Origin: Delphinus delphis
Lineage: Eukaryota > Chordata > Mammalia > Artiodactyla > Delphinidae
Direction: 5' to 3'
DNA length: 64,000 bases
Assembly (NCBI RefSeq): GCF_949987515.2
Contig: NC_082699.1
Span: forward strand, 77,007,281-77,071,280
In this document: positions 23,546-35,330 of the stretch, in pieces
Numbering within the stretch: position 1 is the stretch's first letter
Layout of the letters: every line of letters begins with the position of its first letter
The notes under the pieces: model-generated
Database searches by the model: none
What the model was told of the DNA's origin: nothing
Seen by the model: the letters and a program-made list of their open reading frames with translations, nothing else
Position numbers and translations under genes: made by a program

Positions 23546-24007
23546 TGATCTTGGCAGACGGGGCGGTGCCCTGCATTTCTCTATTCCACCAGGATTTTTG
23601 TATTTTCCACCACCGAGGGAGATCCGGTGAACTCGCTTCAAGCTAAGGGGCTGATCCTCTGACAAACTGACATCTCCAAGAGTGAAGGTCACTCGGCTGG
23701 TTTCTTCCAGCTGTTGGACTGGATCAACCGTCCAGGGACGAATCACCAGGCAAGGCCTCGGGGAGAAGGATGTTGTCAGGGGCCGCCTGGAAAAGGTCAG
23801 CAGCTGAGTCTTGGAAGCTGCCTTGTCAGGCTCAAGGTCTGGCTTCAAAGTGGCCCAAAGGCCAGCACCTTTTAAAGGACAGCTTCCTTTGTCGATTCCT
23901 CAGATGGGAAGGAGTTATTTTCCCCCAAAACCTCTTAGCACTGCAGCCCAAGCTGACCCACATTTGCTTCCAGACCTCTTTTCCTTGCTAAGAAATGACA
24001 CAGCTTA
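23546..24007. other. Unassigned sequence
   Basis: No gene or repeat recognised. Confidence 0.35.
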
Positions 24008-24110
24008 ATTTCAAACACTCTCCCTTAAGCATCTGCTCTGTGCTCACTTAGCACATTCTGAATAATGTGGGTAAGACACAAAAATGGCGGGTATAGTAGA
24101 GCGAGGCCAA
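24008..24110 (-). repeat. Probable L2 LINE fragment, antisense
   Basis: 'aagcatctgctctgtgctcacttagcacattctg' and 'aagacacaaaaatggcgggtatag' fit a worn antisense L2. Confidence 0.4.
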
Positions 24111-24344
24111 CAGCCCTGTCTGGTGGTGGCTGAGGGAGAGGGACAGACAAGGAGGAGGCAAACCTGGTTCTGGTCCTGCAAACACAGGACCCCACGCGGG
24201 AGGCCAGGTGACCTGGGAGGCCCCATCCACATCCACGCTCCCATGACCTCTCCCCCTGAGGGCGTCACCTCAGTCACGGCCCATGCACACTCGGGACCTC
24301 ACTCCACCCTCAGCCCGGCCCGGGGAAGGCCTGTCGGAGGGAGA

Positions 24345-24430
24345 AGGGAGCACTCGGGGGCAGAATCACTTATCCAGGGTCACGCAGGCCCACAGCTGAA
24401 GCCAGAGCTCCTGTGCCCAGACACGTGCCC
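24345..24430 (-). repeat. MIR SINE fragment, antisense
   Basis: 'atccagggtcacgcaggcccacagctgaagccagagctcctgtgcc' matches antisense MIR (ccaaggtcacacagctagtaagtgg...). Confidence 0.6.
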
Positions 24431-24689
24431 TGCACTGCTGATGGCTCCTGGGCTGCGGTGGGACGGGCTCAGACACCAGCGCCTGTGAGCCACGTGGACT
24501 GGACGGAGACCTAATCAGGCTGCCTGACCTGCCCGGTCTCCGGTCTGCTCAGCTGTACGGAGGGACCAGTGGACAGCTCCGGGCGAGGCCGTCGGTGTGG
24601 GGCATCCAGCTGTCCCACCACCAGGGAAAGGCACCTCCTCCTCTTTGCTGGCCGACGGACGGGGTACGAGGACTGCTGGGATGGTGAGC

Positions 24690-24850
24690 CCAGGGCCCAG
24701 ATCCGGCCCTACTTCCTGATGCTTGATCTTGGGCGAGCTGTCAGAACCATGAGCTGTTTGTCCACCCACCGAAGGGAAACGCCTGTGCCCCTGGGTGGTC
24801 CCCTAATGCCGGGCCTCGAGCGCACAGAGAAGGCCAGTGCCTGCTCCCTC
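24690..24850 (+). repeat. Probable MIR SINE fragment
   Basis: 'cagatccggccctacttcctgatgcttgatcttgggcgag' matches the MIR core (ctgccacttactagctgtgtgaccttgggcaag). Confidence 0.5.
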
Positions 24851-26311
24851 CCATCCTGCGCCTCCTGACCACCCCACCCATCGGGGAGGACCAAGCTCTG
24901 CGTGACCCCACCGTCCCTCCGGCCTCCTGAGATGCAACCGCGTGCAGAGTGGCCCCTTCTTCCCGCCCGGCCTTCCTTCCACAGTCGGGTGTGCTGAGCA
25001 GACCTAACTCAGTCCGATCTGGGCTGGGACGCCCCTGAGCAGGGACAGGCTGCCAGGGGCCTCCCCCGCTGGCAGCGCCAGAAGCACGGAAGCCAGCAGC
25101 ACAGGTCTAGGGCCCCTCCTCTGGCCGGGAAGCCAGAAACCTCACCTGAAGCCTAGACCTTTATCTCAGCAGACACTTCCAAAAACACAGATAAAAGGTC
25201 ATGTGGCTCATCTTCTCCATGAGAAAAAGCCACAGGAATTGGCTGAATTTAATGCAAAGTGGGAGAATAAATAAATGAGATGCTTTCCAAGGTCGCTTTC
25301 AGCTCTTGCTGAGACCTGGGCCCGGCCCAACGCCTGGAGTGCCAACCCAGTGAAGGCGGGCAGGGCAAGGCGATCCTTCATCCATGCCTCCCGCAGCAGG
25401 CCTGTTCTGAGTGGACCCTCCACTGGCACGTCTAGGAAGGATGCTTTTGCCTTTGAGAAAGGCTGAGATGGCAAACCTGTCAACCTGGGGAAGGCCGAGG
25501 CAGCCACTCCACCACGAGCACATGCACGCCGCATGCACTGGCTCATTTGCAGCTCTGGTTTCAATGCTGCAGCTAAAAATACGTGCGCCGCCAATGAGAC
25601 GAGGAGGGGCCTGCCAGCACGGGCAGCGAGCAGCTTTCTCCCTGTGGCAGGCTGGAAACTGAATCCAGGGTGTGGGGAAACAGCGACATTCCCAGGATTG
25701 CCAGGAAGCCCAGTGGGTCCCCGCCAGGATTCAGGCATCGAAGGCCCTGGGGACAGCACCGTCTGCCAAGGGGGGGTCGAAACGCCACCCAGGTCACCCA
25801 TCCGTCCGGGCACAGCCCCAGCAGGCCACACACAGCCCCCTGTCTGCACGGGGCACAGGGCTGGGATTTTAACTACTCAAGGACAGGCCTTAGTTCCCTA
25901 AAAGATGCCTTGTGGAGCCAAGGGAGAACGGCGGGCTGACGCTGTTATGGGTTGGCTGCGGGCCCTCACAGCCACCGTCCAGGCCTCAGGTCAAGAGAGT
26001 CACTAGGGTCACGAAGCCGGGACTCCAGCCCAGGGCAGCTGCCTCCCAAGTCCACAGGGAGGTGGAGGCGAGTGAGCTGGAACCGCGGGTCTCCTCCCTG
26101 GCTCCCCCCGCCTCCCGGCTCAGCGTGAAGACGGCCCAAGCACGCTGACCACTCACTGGCTCTTCTCTGGTGGAACCGGGCGTCCCCCACCCCCCAAGTC
26201 CAGATCTTGGCACGTGCCCTTACTCCCTCCCTGCAGAAGACGCACTGCTGTCACCAGGCCTGATGCCCAGGTACAAGGTCTCAGGGGAGGAGCTGCAGGG
26301 AGTCGATGAGC
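24851..26311. other. Unassigned sequence
   Basis: No gene recognised. The 213-codon minus frame at 25,208-25,849 lacks recognisable domains or splice sites. 25,440-25,640 looks unique and only mildly GC-rich. Confidence 0.35.
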
Positions 26312-26500
26312 ACAGCAGAGGGAGTCAGAGGCCTGGATTTGATGTCCTGGGCAGAAGACCTTGGGCAAGTCACTTAGCCTGGCTGTGTGCCCCAGGGCTC
26401 TCCTCTGTAGAGCAGGGACAGTGACGCTATCACGCCAGCAGGGCCTTTCCAAGGCTGTGATGCAACACGGACATGCAAGCACTTTGTAAACTGAAAACCA
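26312..26500 (+). repeat. MIR SINE, well preserved
   Basis: 'gtcagaggcctggatttgatgtcctgggcagaagaccttgggcaagtcacttagcc' through 'cacggacatgcaagcactttgtaaac' follows the MIR consensus almost end to end. Confidence 0.8.
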
Positions 26501-26554
26501 AGGTATGTACACCCTCCAGCATCTTCTCAAATGAATCAGGGGAAATGAGAAAAG

Positions 26555-26830
26555 CTGATCCTGTATCTGTACTCAAAGAGCTTCTATCCCAGATGGCGAG
26601 ACAGAGGGTACTTTAAGAAGAATATAAGGCACCACCAGCCCAAGGGCACAGAGCTGGCATGGCCAACATACACAGGAGCACGGCACACGTACACGGGCCG
26701 GCACTCGCTGCGTTTGTGCCAAGGGTAGCCGGTGCAGGGGAAAGATGACGTGGCCGGGCAGTCTGGGGACAGTTCCACAAGGGAACCTGAGCCTTGGAGG
26801 AAAAGCGGAGGAAAGGCAGGCAAGGCTGCT
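26555..26830 (-). repeat. L2 LINE fragment, antisense
   Basis: 'tactcaaagagcttctatcccagatggcgagacag' matches antisense L2 (ccctcatggagcttacattctagtgggggagacag). The rest is diverged. Confidence 0.5.
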
Positions 26831-27839
26831 TAGATGGGCCACCACGGGAGTGGACGTGACCCCCCTGGGGACTCCCACAGCGCCCCCCCCGGATGGGAAG
26901 CGGCCTGCGAGGCACCCTGCGTGACGTGAGGAAGCCGCGGGGTGAGTGGAGGGAGGAGTCTGCACCTCAGATGCTGGTGTTCCGGCTTTGTCCCGGGTGA
27001 CACAGGCCGGCAGGATGAGCTGGGACAGGGAAGGGCCACTGCTATTAGGACATCTTTGGCCCGCAGCACAGAACGCGGTGGTTGGAGGGGAAGGAGGAGG
27101 GGCGGTGGCGGTGGCAGTCCAGCAGGGAGGCCTCTGCCATGGACGGCAGATGGTGAGAGACGGGGCTGGGATGTGGGGGAGCTGCTGCCCCCAGCCAGCC
27201 TGGGCCCGAGTCCGGGGGGAGCCTGCAGCAGCCACGGCCACCCCGCCCAGCAGTGATGTGAACTATCAGGTAGACGGCCTTCACCAGCCAGAGCGCTGAG
27301 CTGCCTCGGCTCCGATTAACAGAGCAGCGGACGCCAGGGGCTCAGCAAGGTCCTGTCTACCGGCCTCCGCTAGCCGTGCTCCCGACGGCTCGCCTGGCTG
27401 CAGACTCAGTCAGAAGACGCATCCTCCTCCTGAGTGAGCTTCCCGGCCAGAAGCCCCAGGGGCTGGCTTGTCCAAGGAGCCGTTTCCTCAGCTGGCACCC
27501 GAGGCTCTTTGCTGTGCTGTCTGTCCCTGGACGAGGCGTCAAGAAAAACAAGAGATCCCATTCACCAGTACCGTGAGTCCCAGCTGAGGCACATCCAGAC
27601 CCCCATTCCACGACTCTTCTCTCTAAAACACAACTTATGTTTGAAAAGGGCGTAGCATCCAGAGAGCAAATTTCCTGCGAGACGGAAGCCCTGGGGTTAA
27701 AGTTTTCATCTTGCAAAGAAACAATGGGAAAACCAGAGAAAGACTGAAACCTCCATCCCTTGTTTTTAGCATGTTGCATACCTTGAAATCACTTTCTTAT
27801 TTAAGAAACGGAAAACACCTACAACAGTGTGACAGAAGC
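26831..27839. other. Unassigned sequence
   Basis: Holds a GGA/GGC-rich patch at 27,075-27,125. No gene recognised. Confidence 0.35.
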
Positions 27840-27962
27840 TGAGTCCTGTGGTCGATTCAAGCACCAGCTCTGTGACTTTCTGGCCGGGAGACTCACTGCT
27901 GTCTCTGCAGAGCCCCGTCTCCGGCTCTGTGAGGTGAGGGTCCTCCACCTGCTCCAGGGGCC
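27840..27962 (+). repeat. MIR SINE fragment
   Basis: 'gattcaagcaccagctctgtgactttctggccgggagactcactg' matches the MIR core. Confidence 0.6.
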
Positions 27963-28765
27963 CCGGGAGGCGGGGGCGGGCAAGGCAGGCAGTGTTTGTA
28001 GGGCAGATGGCAGAGGGCGTGCTGTGGGCAAGACCTGCAGAGCTCTGAGCGCCTCCAGCCTCACACAGTGGGTCTTCCCACAGCACCAGAAAGATCCCTG
28101 CTGCTCTTTTCCTGACCCTAGAGGTGAAATCTCAGCAAACAGAAAGGGCCTGGGACCACCCAGTCCAGCAGAACCCACCCCTGCAGCCTGGATTGAGGTG
28201 GGTCACTTTCGCACCGGGGCTGTCCCACACGCTGGGACAAAGTGCTTTATGTCAGCAGTTGTTCAACTGCAGTGAAGTGCCTGTCATTACATGAGCCAGC
28301 GGAGGGCCCGTGGGTACCAGCATCCTAGGACGCCGATCGTCAACAGGTCCAGGAGCGACGGAGTAAGCGCTGCAGGAAACGCGTGTGAGCTCTGCCTGGA
28401 AGCTCATGTGAAACTCTGGGACTAAGAAGCTCGCAGAGACCTGCACTTGACCTACATCTGCACTAATTAGCACCCGTTCAAACCAGCCGTCTAGATGCTC
28501 CCAATTTCACTTTCCACTGTGATTAGGAGAGAACTCAAGCAGGCCCAGCCCGAGGACAGGAGCATCGTCACGATTAAGGCTCCTCGGTGCTGCGGATGAC
28601 GAGGAGGTTTGAGAAGCTTCTCTCAGAACCCAGAGCCAGAGGCACCTTTACGAACGGACAGAGATGTTTTCCCCAGTGGAAGTCTTCTGGCCCATCTATC
28701 TTTGTCCAGTAGGAACACACCCTTTCTCCCCAACAAGCCCGTGAACTCCTTTGGGACAGACTGTT
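27963..28765. other. Unassigned sequence
   Basis: No gene or repeat recognised. Confidence 0.35.
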
Positions 28766-29080
28766 TCTCATTCATTCATTCACAGAACAGGCGTTTGTTG
28801 AAGGCTTAGTATTTACCAGTCACTCAACAAGCATTTGCCTTGTGCCTCCTCTGGGTCACATAAGGAACAGGCCCTGGAGACGGGGAGATGGACGTTAACT
28901 TGGGCCTCGTCCCCGTGAGTTCATGGAGCGTGGGAGACGGGTACAGATCCTCACAGGGGAATCGGAAAGCGCCACCACGGGGATGGAAGACAGAGGGGAG
29001 AACGCGGCCCAGAGAATAAGAACAGGGAACCAGCCAGGAAAGGGTGTGAAGAGACAGCGGGGAAGGGAGGGCCATGGGCA
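28766..29080 (-). repeat. L2 LINE 3' fragment, antisense
   Basis: Starts 'tctcattcattcattcacagaacaggcgtttgttg' and continues through 'ccctggagacggggagatggacg' to 'gagttcatggagcgtggg'. This is the antisense L2 tail and 3' UTR. Confidence 0.65.
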
Positions 29081-29133
29081 AAGGCAGGGCCTCATGTCGG
29101 GCACCCCTCCTGGAAAATCCAGTTCCGAAGCCA

Positions 29134-29258
29134 CGGGGTGGGGGCAGGGGGGACCTGGGGGACCAGGGGGATGAGGGAGGGGTTGGGGGCAGGGGGGTAT
29201 GGGAGACCAGAAAGGGAGTGGGGACGGGGGGCATGGGGACCAGGGAGAGGGCGAAGGG
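29134..29258 (+). repeat. G-rich minisatellite-like block with quadruplex potential
   Basis: Repeated G runs of 4-6 separated by CACC/ATGA/CAGG-type spacers, with recurring GGGGACCAGGG-like words. Many four-run sets fit the classic G-quadruplex pattern on the plus strand. Confidence 0.7.
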
Positions 29259-29389
29259 CATCTGCACAGCAGAGCCACCCCTTGTGGGATCCGCCCCATG
29301 CAGTGTGAGAGGTTGACATGCTGAGAGTGGGGGAGGGTTGGGGCAGAGATGGAAGACTGGTTACAGTGGGGGGACTGACAAATTGGTAA

Positions 29390-30645
29390 TTACATTAGAG
29401 ATAACAAAAGCCAATCTCCCAATGCCAAGGAAGTGAGGTACAACTGAGGAAAGGGGACAAAACCTGAAGGAGCTTTGCCATGTTGGACTGGAATTAGAGC
29501 TATCAGAGAGAACTGGTAGCTGTCAATACGCATAGAAAGAGACGCTGAGCGTGCGTGTGTGTATTTATAGTTATATGTACATGTATATTCCCTGGCTGTG
29601 TTCCCTGAGGCTAGGGAGTAGCAACGCCCCCCCCCCCCACCCCAGTAGGAATGACCATTCTCACATCTGCATCTTGGTTTCTAAATAATGATCTTCACTA
29701 AAGGGAACCAAGACTTCTTGGGGAAAATGGATGCTGTCACAGCTGTAGTTCATGATGAATCTGGGATACCTAGCACCAGAAAGCAAGGAAGTGTCCAGGG
29801 AACGACGGAGACGTGTCAAGAGACACAGAGGTCAGCCTGAAAGAGCTCCCACTGTGCATCAAAATAAATAATGACAGTCACATACTTTAACCCACTGAGC
29901 AAAAGAGGAAATGACGAATCCACTCAGAGTAAATGAACAAAGGAGAGTTCAAGGAGGAATCGGTATTTATAAAGTTTCAAGGCACCTTCCCACAGAATAC
30001 TTAGTGATTACCAAGAGAAACAAAGAAACCTGATCGCAGAGAAGGCTGGCAGACACCACCTTGTCAAGTGATCGAGGTGGCCACCACTGGTAGTGGAACA
30101 AACAGAACTCACGAGCCACCTGACAGGTGCAAGAAGGACACAGCACTGCCTCTGTGACTACTGACAGAGACACAGGTACTGAATCTAATCACGAGGACAC
30201 ATCACCCAAATGCCCCAAATTGAGGGGCATTCCACCAATGGCTGGTTGGTAACATCTGGAAGCACCAAGGTAAAAAAAGTCAAAGAGAGACTGAGGAATT
30301 GTTGCAGATCGACTGAGACCAGAGACATGAAACAACTGAAGGCAACAGTGGTTCTGAACCACGTCTAGATCCTTTAGGAACCAAGGACACTATTGGGATG
30401 ACTGGCAAAACATGAATGGGTCTCAGTACTGGATGGTAGAACGGACGCTAATTTCCTGATTTTGATGGCTGTGTTGTGGTTAAATAAGAGATTGTCCTTG
30501 TTTGTAGGAAATACACAGAATTTGGGACGATGGTGCAGTGACTCTAAAATGGCTCAGAAAAAATTCTAACCACTATACGTGCAACTTTCCTGCAAGTCTG
30601 TGAGTAATAACACGATAACTTCCTTCTTTCTTTCCTTTTGCTTAT
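29390..30645 (+). mobile_element. Old L1 (L1M-type) 3' UTR
   Basis: Phrases typical of old mammalian L1 3' UTRs appear in order: 'aaattgaggggcattccacc', 'agactgaggaattgttgcag', 'tttcctgattttgatggctgtg', 'tgcaactttcctgcaagtctg'. No coding capacity remains. A C-run lies at 29,627-29,638. This starts the AT-rich island. Confidence 0.6.
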
Positions 30646-30667
30646 CTTTACTTCTAAAAGACTATGG

Positions 30668-30752
30668 TACTGTGGAATTTCTGGTTAGAAGTCAGCAGAC
30701 CCAGGCTTCCAATCCAGCTGTAGGCCACTAGCTCATTATATGATTCTGGGAG
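30668..30752 (+). repeat. MIR SINE, 5' part
   Basis: 'agaagtcagcagacccaggcttccaatccagctgtaggccactagctc...attctggg' follows the MIR 5' half. Confidence 0.55.
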
Positions 30753-30756
30753 GCAC

Positions 30757-30875
30757 AATAATGGGGAAAACGTGGATTTTCGAATCATAGTGACCATGCG
30801 CTAGTCTTCACTCTGCCACTCACAGGCTGAATAACCCTGCATACGCTTTGCATTTCCCTCCTACTAACACTACCT
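30757..30875 (+). repeat. Second MIR SINE in tandem
   Basis: 'gtggattttcgaatcatag ... cactctgccactcacaggctgaataaccctgcatac' is again the 5' half of MIR, directly after the previous copy. Confidence 0.5.
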
Positions 30876-30902
30876 ACTTCAGAGACAGACTGTGAAGGTT
30901 AC

Positions 30903-31160
30903 GTTATTAATTCCTTCCACAAATATGTATTCAGCTGTCACTAAAATGTTCCGGTAACGGTTCCAGGTTCTGAGAATACAGGGAAGAGCAGATTCTTTCT
31001 CTGTGGAGCTTATACTCTAGCAGGGGCGGAGAGACAAATAAGAAAAAAACCTGTATATGTAATGAACTTTCAGAGAATAAGAAGAATTGTGAAGAAAACT
31101 AAAGCAGGTAAGGCCTTAGAAGGTGATGTGGGGATGGGGAGGTCAGACGAGAGAAGCAGG
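30903..31160 (-). repeat. L2 LINE 3' fragment, antisense
   Basis: 'ccttccacaaatatgtattcagctgtcac', 'ggttccaggttctgagaatacagggaag', 'tggagcttatactctagcagg' follow antisense L2 end to body. Confidence 0.7.
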
Positions 31161-31179
31161 AGAGCTTAGAAAGGAAAAG

Positions 31180-32420
31180 GAAGAAAAAATAAAATCATCA
31201 CACAAAATAAAACCGAGATGACACAGATCACAAGAGTCAAGATAAAAAGCATAACAGAATACATGACAGAAATAAGACCAAACATATGTGCCATATCAAG
31301 GAATGTAACTGGTCTAAACCCACTTATTAATGAAAAAGACAATGAAGTTAGATCACAAACAAAACTCAACTCTATGCTTCATCTAAGAGAACCACACAGG
31401 GGGAAAAAAATTCTCAAATGTTTAAAACAAAACAAGAGGCAAAGGTACATCAGGGCCAAACCAAAAGAAAGGAGGGATGAGAGCTACAGTATCAGACCAG
31501 ATTGAAATAAGGGCAAAGGACATTAAAGGAGCCACAGAAAGGCACTTTACATGGTGAAAGGCACAACAAAGTGAGAATAATTATGACATCTATGCACCAA
31601 AGACCATCAGCCTTCACACTGCATGTATTACAGGACAGACAGTATCACATCGATGGACAGAAGTCCATCAGGGTGAAGAGGACCCATGTTAGCAGTAATT
31701 GTAATTCACTTCTCAAAGTCCATGGGTAGATCAAATAGGTAAGGATCTTAAAAAACCTAAGCAAATTAATAAGGTATAGCTAAGTGATACATTTCAACTC
31801 AATACACTTAAAACAAGGAATACGCCTTCCTTTTAAATGTCCATGGAGTAGTCATAAAAAAAAAAAAAACCCAAAAAACAAAAACTAACGACAAAGAAAT
31901 CTCAGTAAATTCTAAGAGGTGAGAATAGTACTAAAGTGATTCCACTGCTGTCACATTAGAAAGTCATAACAAAATGAGAAAAAACAAACAGGCAAAAAAC
32001 TATGTTTTAAACAACTCTTAGGATAAAGATGAAACAAACTAGAATCGCAGAATGCCTAAAAATATCAAACATGAAAAATGTAAATGCCAGAATGTGGTTA
32101 AAGCAGTAATCATAGGAAAATTCATAGCCCCATAAAACTATACCAATAATAGGACAATCTAAATGAATGAATTAAATGCCCAACCCAGTAAGTGAGGGAA
32201 AAAATAATATAATAAGTCCAACTAAGGCAGAAAGGAGAAATTAATAACGATAGAAGAATCACTGAATTAGAAAAGAGAAGGGAGATAGAATTAACGAAGA
32301 AAGTAGATCATGTGTTAGCTCACTTAAACAAGAAAAAGAAGAGGAAGCAAACTTATATAAAAGAGGAAGCAAAAACAGGGAAAAAACCCTCCGTTAAAGA
32401 GGCAGTTAAATATCTATATA
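31180..32420 (+). mobile_element. Old L1 ORF2 relic (endonuclease region onward)
   Basis: 'ggaatgtaactggtctaaaccc' matches the L1 endonuclease phrase (aatgtaaatggtctaaatgc). 'actctatgcttcatctaagagaaccac' matches the CCLQETH region, and 'tatgacatctatgcaccaaagacc' the 'nIYAPN' region. The frame is broken everywhere. 32,200-32,400 keeps 'gaattagaaaagagaagg'-like later ORF2 wording. Confidence 0.6.
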
Positions 32421-32499
32421 AGTTTTCTTTTTTAAAAAAATGAGCTATACAAGCTCTTTCTGAAGTCATACAAATAAATATGAAAGATGTGTAATGGGC

Positions 32500-32650
32500 A
32501 TAGGGCTGATTTTACAAGATAAAAAAATTCTACAGATCTTTGGCATAATAATACAAATACACTTACAACTACTGAAATGTACACTTAAAAATGGTTAAGG
32601 TGGCAAATTTGTATTATGTGCTTTGACCACAATATTTAAATAAACAAACG
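32500..32650 (+). mobile_element. L1 3' end relic
   Basis: 'gaaatgtacacttaaaaatggttaaggtggcaaatttgtattatgtgc' is the L1MC/MD-like 3' terminus, followed by an A-rich tail. Confidence 0.65.
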
Positions 32651-32659
32651 AATGAATGT

Positions 32660-33375
32660 AAGAAAATGACATTGAAGAGGATTACCCAAGTAAATATTAA
32701 AATATATTGTAAACCCATAATATACTTACAAGGGTGATACTGGCCCATGGATAGATTAATGGAAGAGAATCCCAAGATTTTCCTAAACATATGAGAAAAT
32801 GGCATTGCTTATTAGTGAAGACAGATCATTTATTAAGTGATTTGGGGATAACTAGATAGCTTTCTGGAAAAAGAAAAGGTGGATCCATGCCTCACTCTTC
32901 ACACCTTAATAAATTCCAGATAAATAAAAGAGTTAAATGTTAAAACAGCCGAGCCCATGAAAGCATTAAGATAATTTTTTTTAAACGTACTCTAAATGAG
33001 GAAAGTCTGAGTATGGTACAAAAACAAAGTTTTTGTTTTTTTGTTTGTTTTTAAAGAGATTGTTAAATTTAAATAAGTATCTTCCAGCTTGACTCACTCC
33101 TGGGAGGACGGGCATACTTACAAGGGTGTTTGCTGCAACCACATTTATAATAGCAAAAGATTACTAAGGGCCCATCAAAAGATACAGAGTAAATAAATTA
33201 TGATACATCTTACGCTGTGGTTAAGAAGACTGTGCCAGCTCTGCGTGCAATATGGAATGAGACGGAACCCAGCCTATGTCATTAAGTAAGAAGGGAAAGT
33301 GGCAGGAAGCTCTCCCGTGGTACCCGAGGAGGAAAATACACAGTTTGTGCACGTTTTATCTTCACAAAATAAGCA
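32660..33375 (+). mobile_element. Old L1 ORF2 3' part and 3' UTR
   Basis: 'ggatccatgcctcactcttcacaccttaataaattccagataaat' matches the ORF2 'DPYLTPYTKINSRW' region. 'ttgctgcaaccacatttataatagcaaaag' and 'gtaaataaattatgatacatc' match the ORF2 end. A T-rich patch near 33,029 interrupts it. Confidence 0.6.
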
Positions 33376-33770
33376 AATCACACAAACACTGACCGCATGC
33401 CACACAGAGGATCCATTTTGGGGCAGTAGTCCTTCCCATCATGGAAAGCCTCTCGGCCCCCCTTTGTAGAAAGAGGAGGACGAAGCATCTCCCATGGCCT
33501 TCACTGGAGGCCCAGAGTAACAACGAACACCCACAGCAGAGCTGGTGGGAATCGGCCAGCTCCCAGGCTGGCAGGACCCCCTTCTCCACAGCACCCTCAC
33601 GCCACTGCTTCCAGGTCCACCTGTCACCTTCCCTCCGAGGAAAGGGGCCCCGAGGCAGTCGCAGGCGTGGGCCTCCCTGGACGCCCACAACCCCTGTCCC
33701 CGAGGCCAGAGGCTGCAGGTCTGGTATGTGCACCTGCTCCCTCCAGGGCCAAGTCCCTCTCAATCGGATG
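33376..33770. other. Unassigned GC-rich sequence
   Basis: Composition switches back to GC-rich. No gene recognised. Confidence 0.35.
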
Positions 33771-33771
33771 C

Positions 33772-33965
33772 AGGAAGCTTACTGAGCACCTCCTTTAACC
33801 TGCCCACACGGAGCTCCCAGTCTCGGGAGCAAGACAGACAAGTGAACAGGCAAAGACAACGTGGGGTGGGAACTCGAGAGGCGAAGGCTTCCTGCCGGGA
33901 CGGGAGGATGTCTAAGCAGAGCGCTGAAGGGTCCAGCACAGTGATTTCAGGTGGAGGAGCTGGGG
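33772..33965 (-). repeat. L2 LINE fragment, antisense
   Basis: 'gcttactgagcacctcctttaacctgcccacacggagctcccagtctcgggag' and 'gacagacaagtgaac' match antisense L2. Confidence 0.6.
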
Positions 33966-34779
33966 ACTGAGGGAAACTCAATCCACCTGGTTTACATGCT
34001 GTCCTTTGTCCTTGAGCTTTCTCCAGGGACCTGGCTCAGAGAGGCATACCCTCTGGCCCAGGACCAGAACCCCTGTTCTGACTCTTGGGCCCCAGAAGCA
34101 AACTCCAACTCAGGCTGCCTGGGTTCCTGGCACGGGGGTAGGACAAGGGCAGGGCTGGGCCTCACTCAGCCTGGCCCCTCACGCCTGGGGTGGAGCTGGC
34201 CCTCCCGGCTGCTGCGTCACAGAGGATCCAGAGTGACCCGTGGTGAATTCGTTTTCTCCTTGCCAGGGGGAGTGTGGATCAGTACGGCCGCCCTGGAGGC
34301 CAAGCTGGCCACAAGCATGCAATGCCTTCACAAAGCACCAGTAACCCTGCCCTGGACACTGGCCCTCTGGGACTGACCCGGGGGCAGAAGGGCAGATGCC
34401 AAGAATGTCCACCTTAGTCTTATGAATGGAAAAACTGGAAACCATTAATAGCCAGCCAGAAGGAATTGCCTAAGTGTACCTGGGCACGTCACCACGGAAG
34501 TCATGTGCATTTAAGTCATGTGGAAGGAGGACGTCTAAGGACTAGGACTTGGATGGCCTTGACCCTGTGAGGAGGATGGCCTTCATCCACCGATTCTTCC
34601 ACGCGGTCAGCAAACATCGAGACCCGGCGGGTGCGGTCAATGCGGTCTGTTCCCAGGGTGCTCACTGGGAGTGGCGGACACCATCTACAGGCCACGAGAA
34701 CTTGAGGAGGGGACACAAAGGAGGACGTGCAGCTCGGTGGTGGGGTGTGACAGCATGGAGGTGTGGGCAGCAAGCAAGG
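33966..34779. other. Unassigned sequence
   Basis: No gene recognised. Confidence 0.35.
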
Positions 34780-35160
34780 CTTCCCAGGAGGACCGAAGAA
34801 GGAAAGACAGGACTAGGAGAAATCACGGGGCACATGGCAACAGGCCTGGAAGAGAGGGCAACTTCCTGGCAGAAGGGAGAGCAGCGGAGGGAGCCCGGGG
34901 TGCACACCTCGGGGAGGATGGCGCTGGGAGAGCCCAGAGAGACGGGGGACGGAGGCTGGAGGGGCAGGCGTGCTGGTCGGGGAGGGACTTCTAAGCCTCA
35001 TTAAGGACGCTCCCGTCCATCCTCAGTGATAATGGGAGCCAAGGAATTGTTCTAAGTGTTTAAGAGTGACATCATCGGGGTCACGTTTGGGAGGGTCACT
35101 TGGGCTGCAAGGAGGACCCCAGGTCGCAGGAAGCAGATTGGGGGCAGGAATAGCAGTTTG
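34780..35160 (-). repeat. Probable L2 LINE body, antisense
   Basis: 'gtgacatcatcggggtcacgtttgggagggtcacttgggctgcaagg' resembles antisense L2 ('ctgacatgatcagatttgcattttagaaagatcactctggctgc'). Confidence 0.5.
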
Positions 35161-35164
35161 GGGG

Positions 35165-35330
35165 ACCAGTCATGGAATCTTTTCACTCAGCAGTTTCTTC
35201 CATAAAACATAGAATAATGCTTATTCCAGCAGGTAGTTATGAAGAATAAACGAGCTGACAGAGTTACTGGACACGCTGCATGCAGTAAGTGCTCCCCAAA
35301 TGCAGCTATTCTTTTGGGAAAGATTATCAC
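35165..35330 (+). repeat. MIR SINE 3' half
   Basis: 'ttcttccataaaacatagaataatgcttattccagcaggtagttatgaag' then 'gtaagtgctccccaaatgcagctattc' matches the MIR 3' half. Confidence 0.65.

Noticed and set aside
25208..25849. 213-codon minus-strand open frame
   Set aside because: Leu/Pro/Ala/Arg-rich random composition and no domain. Similar frames overlap it on the plus strand.
29134..29258. CRISPR-like spaced repeats
   Set aside because: Vertebrate DNA; spacing irregular and purely G-rich. No CRISPR arrays anywhere in the window.
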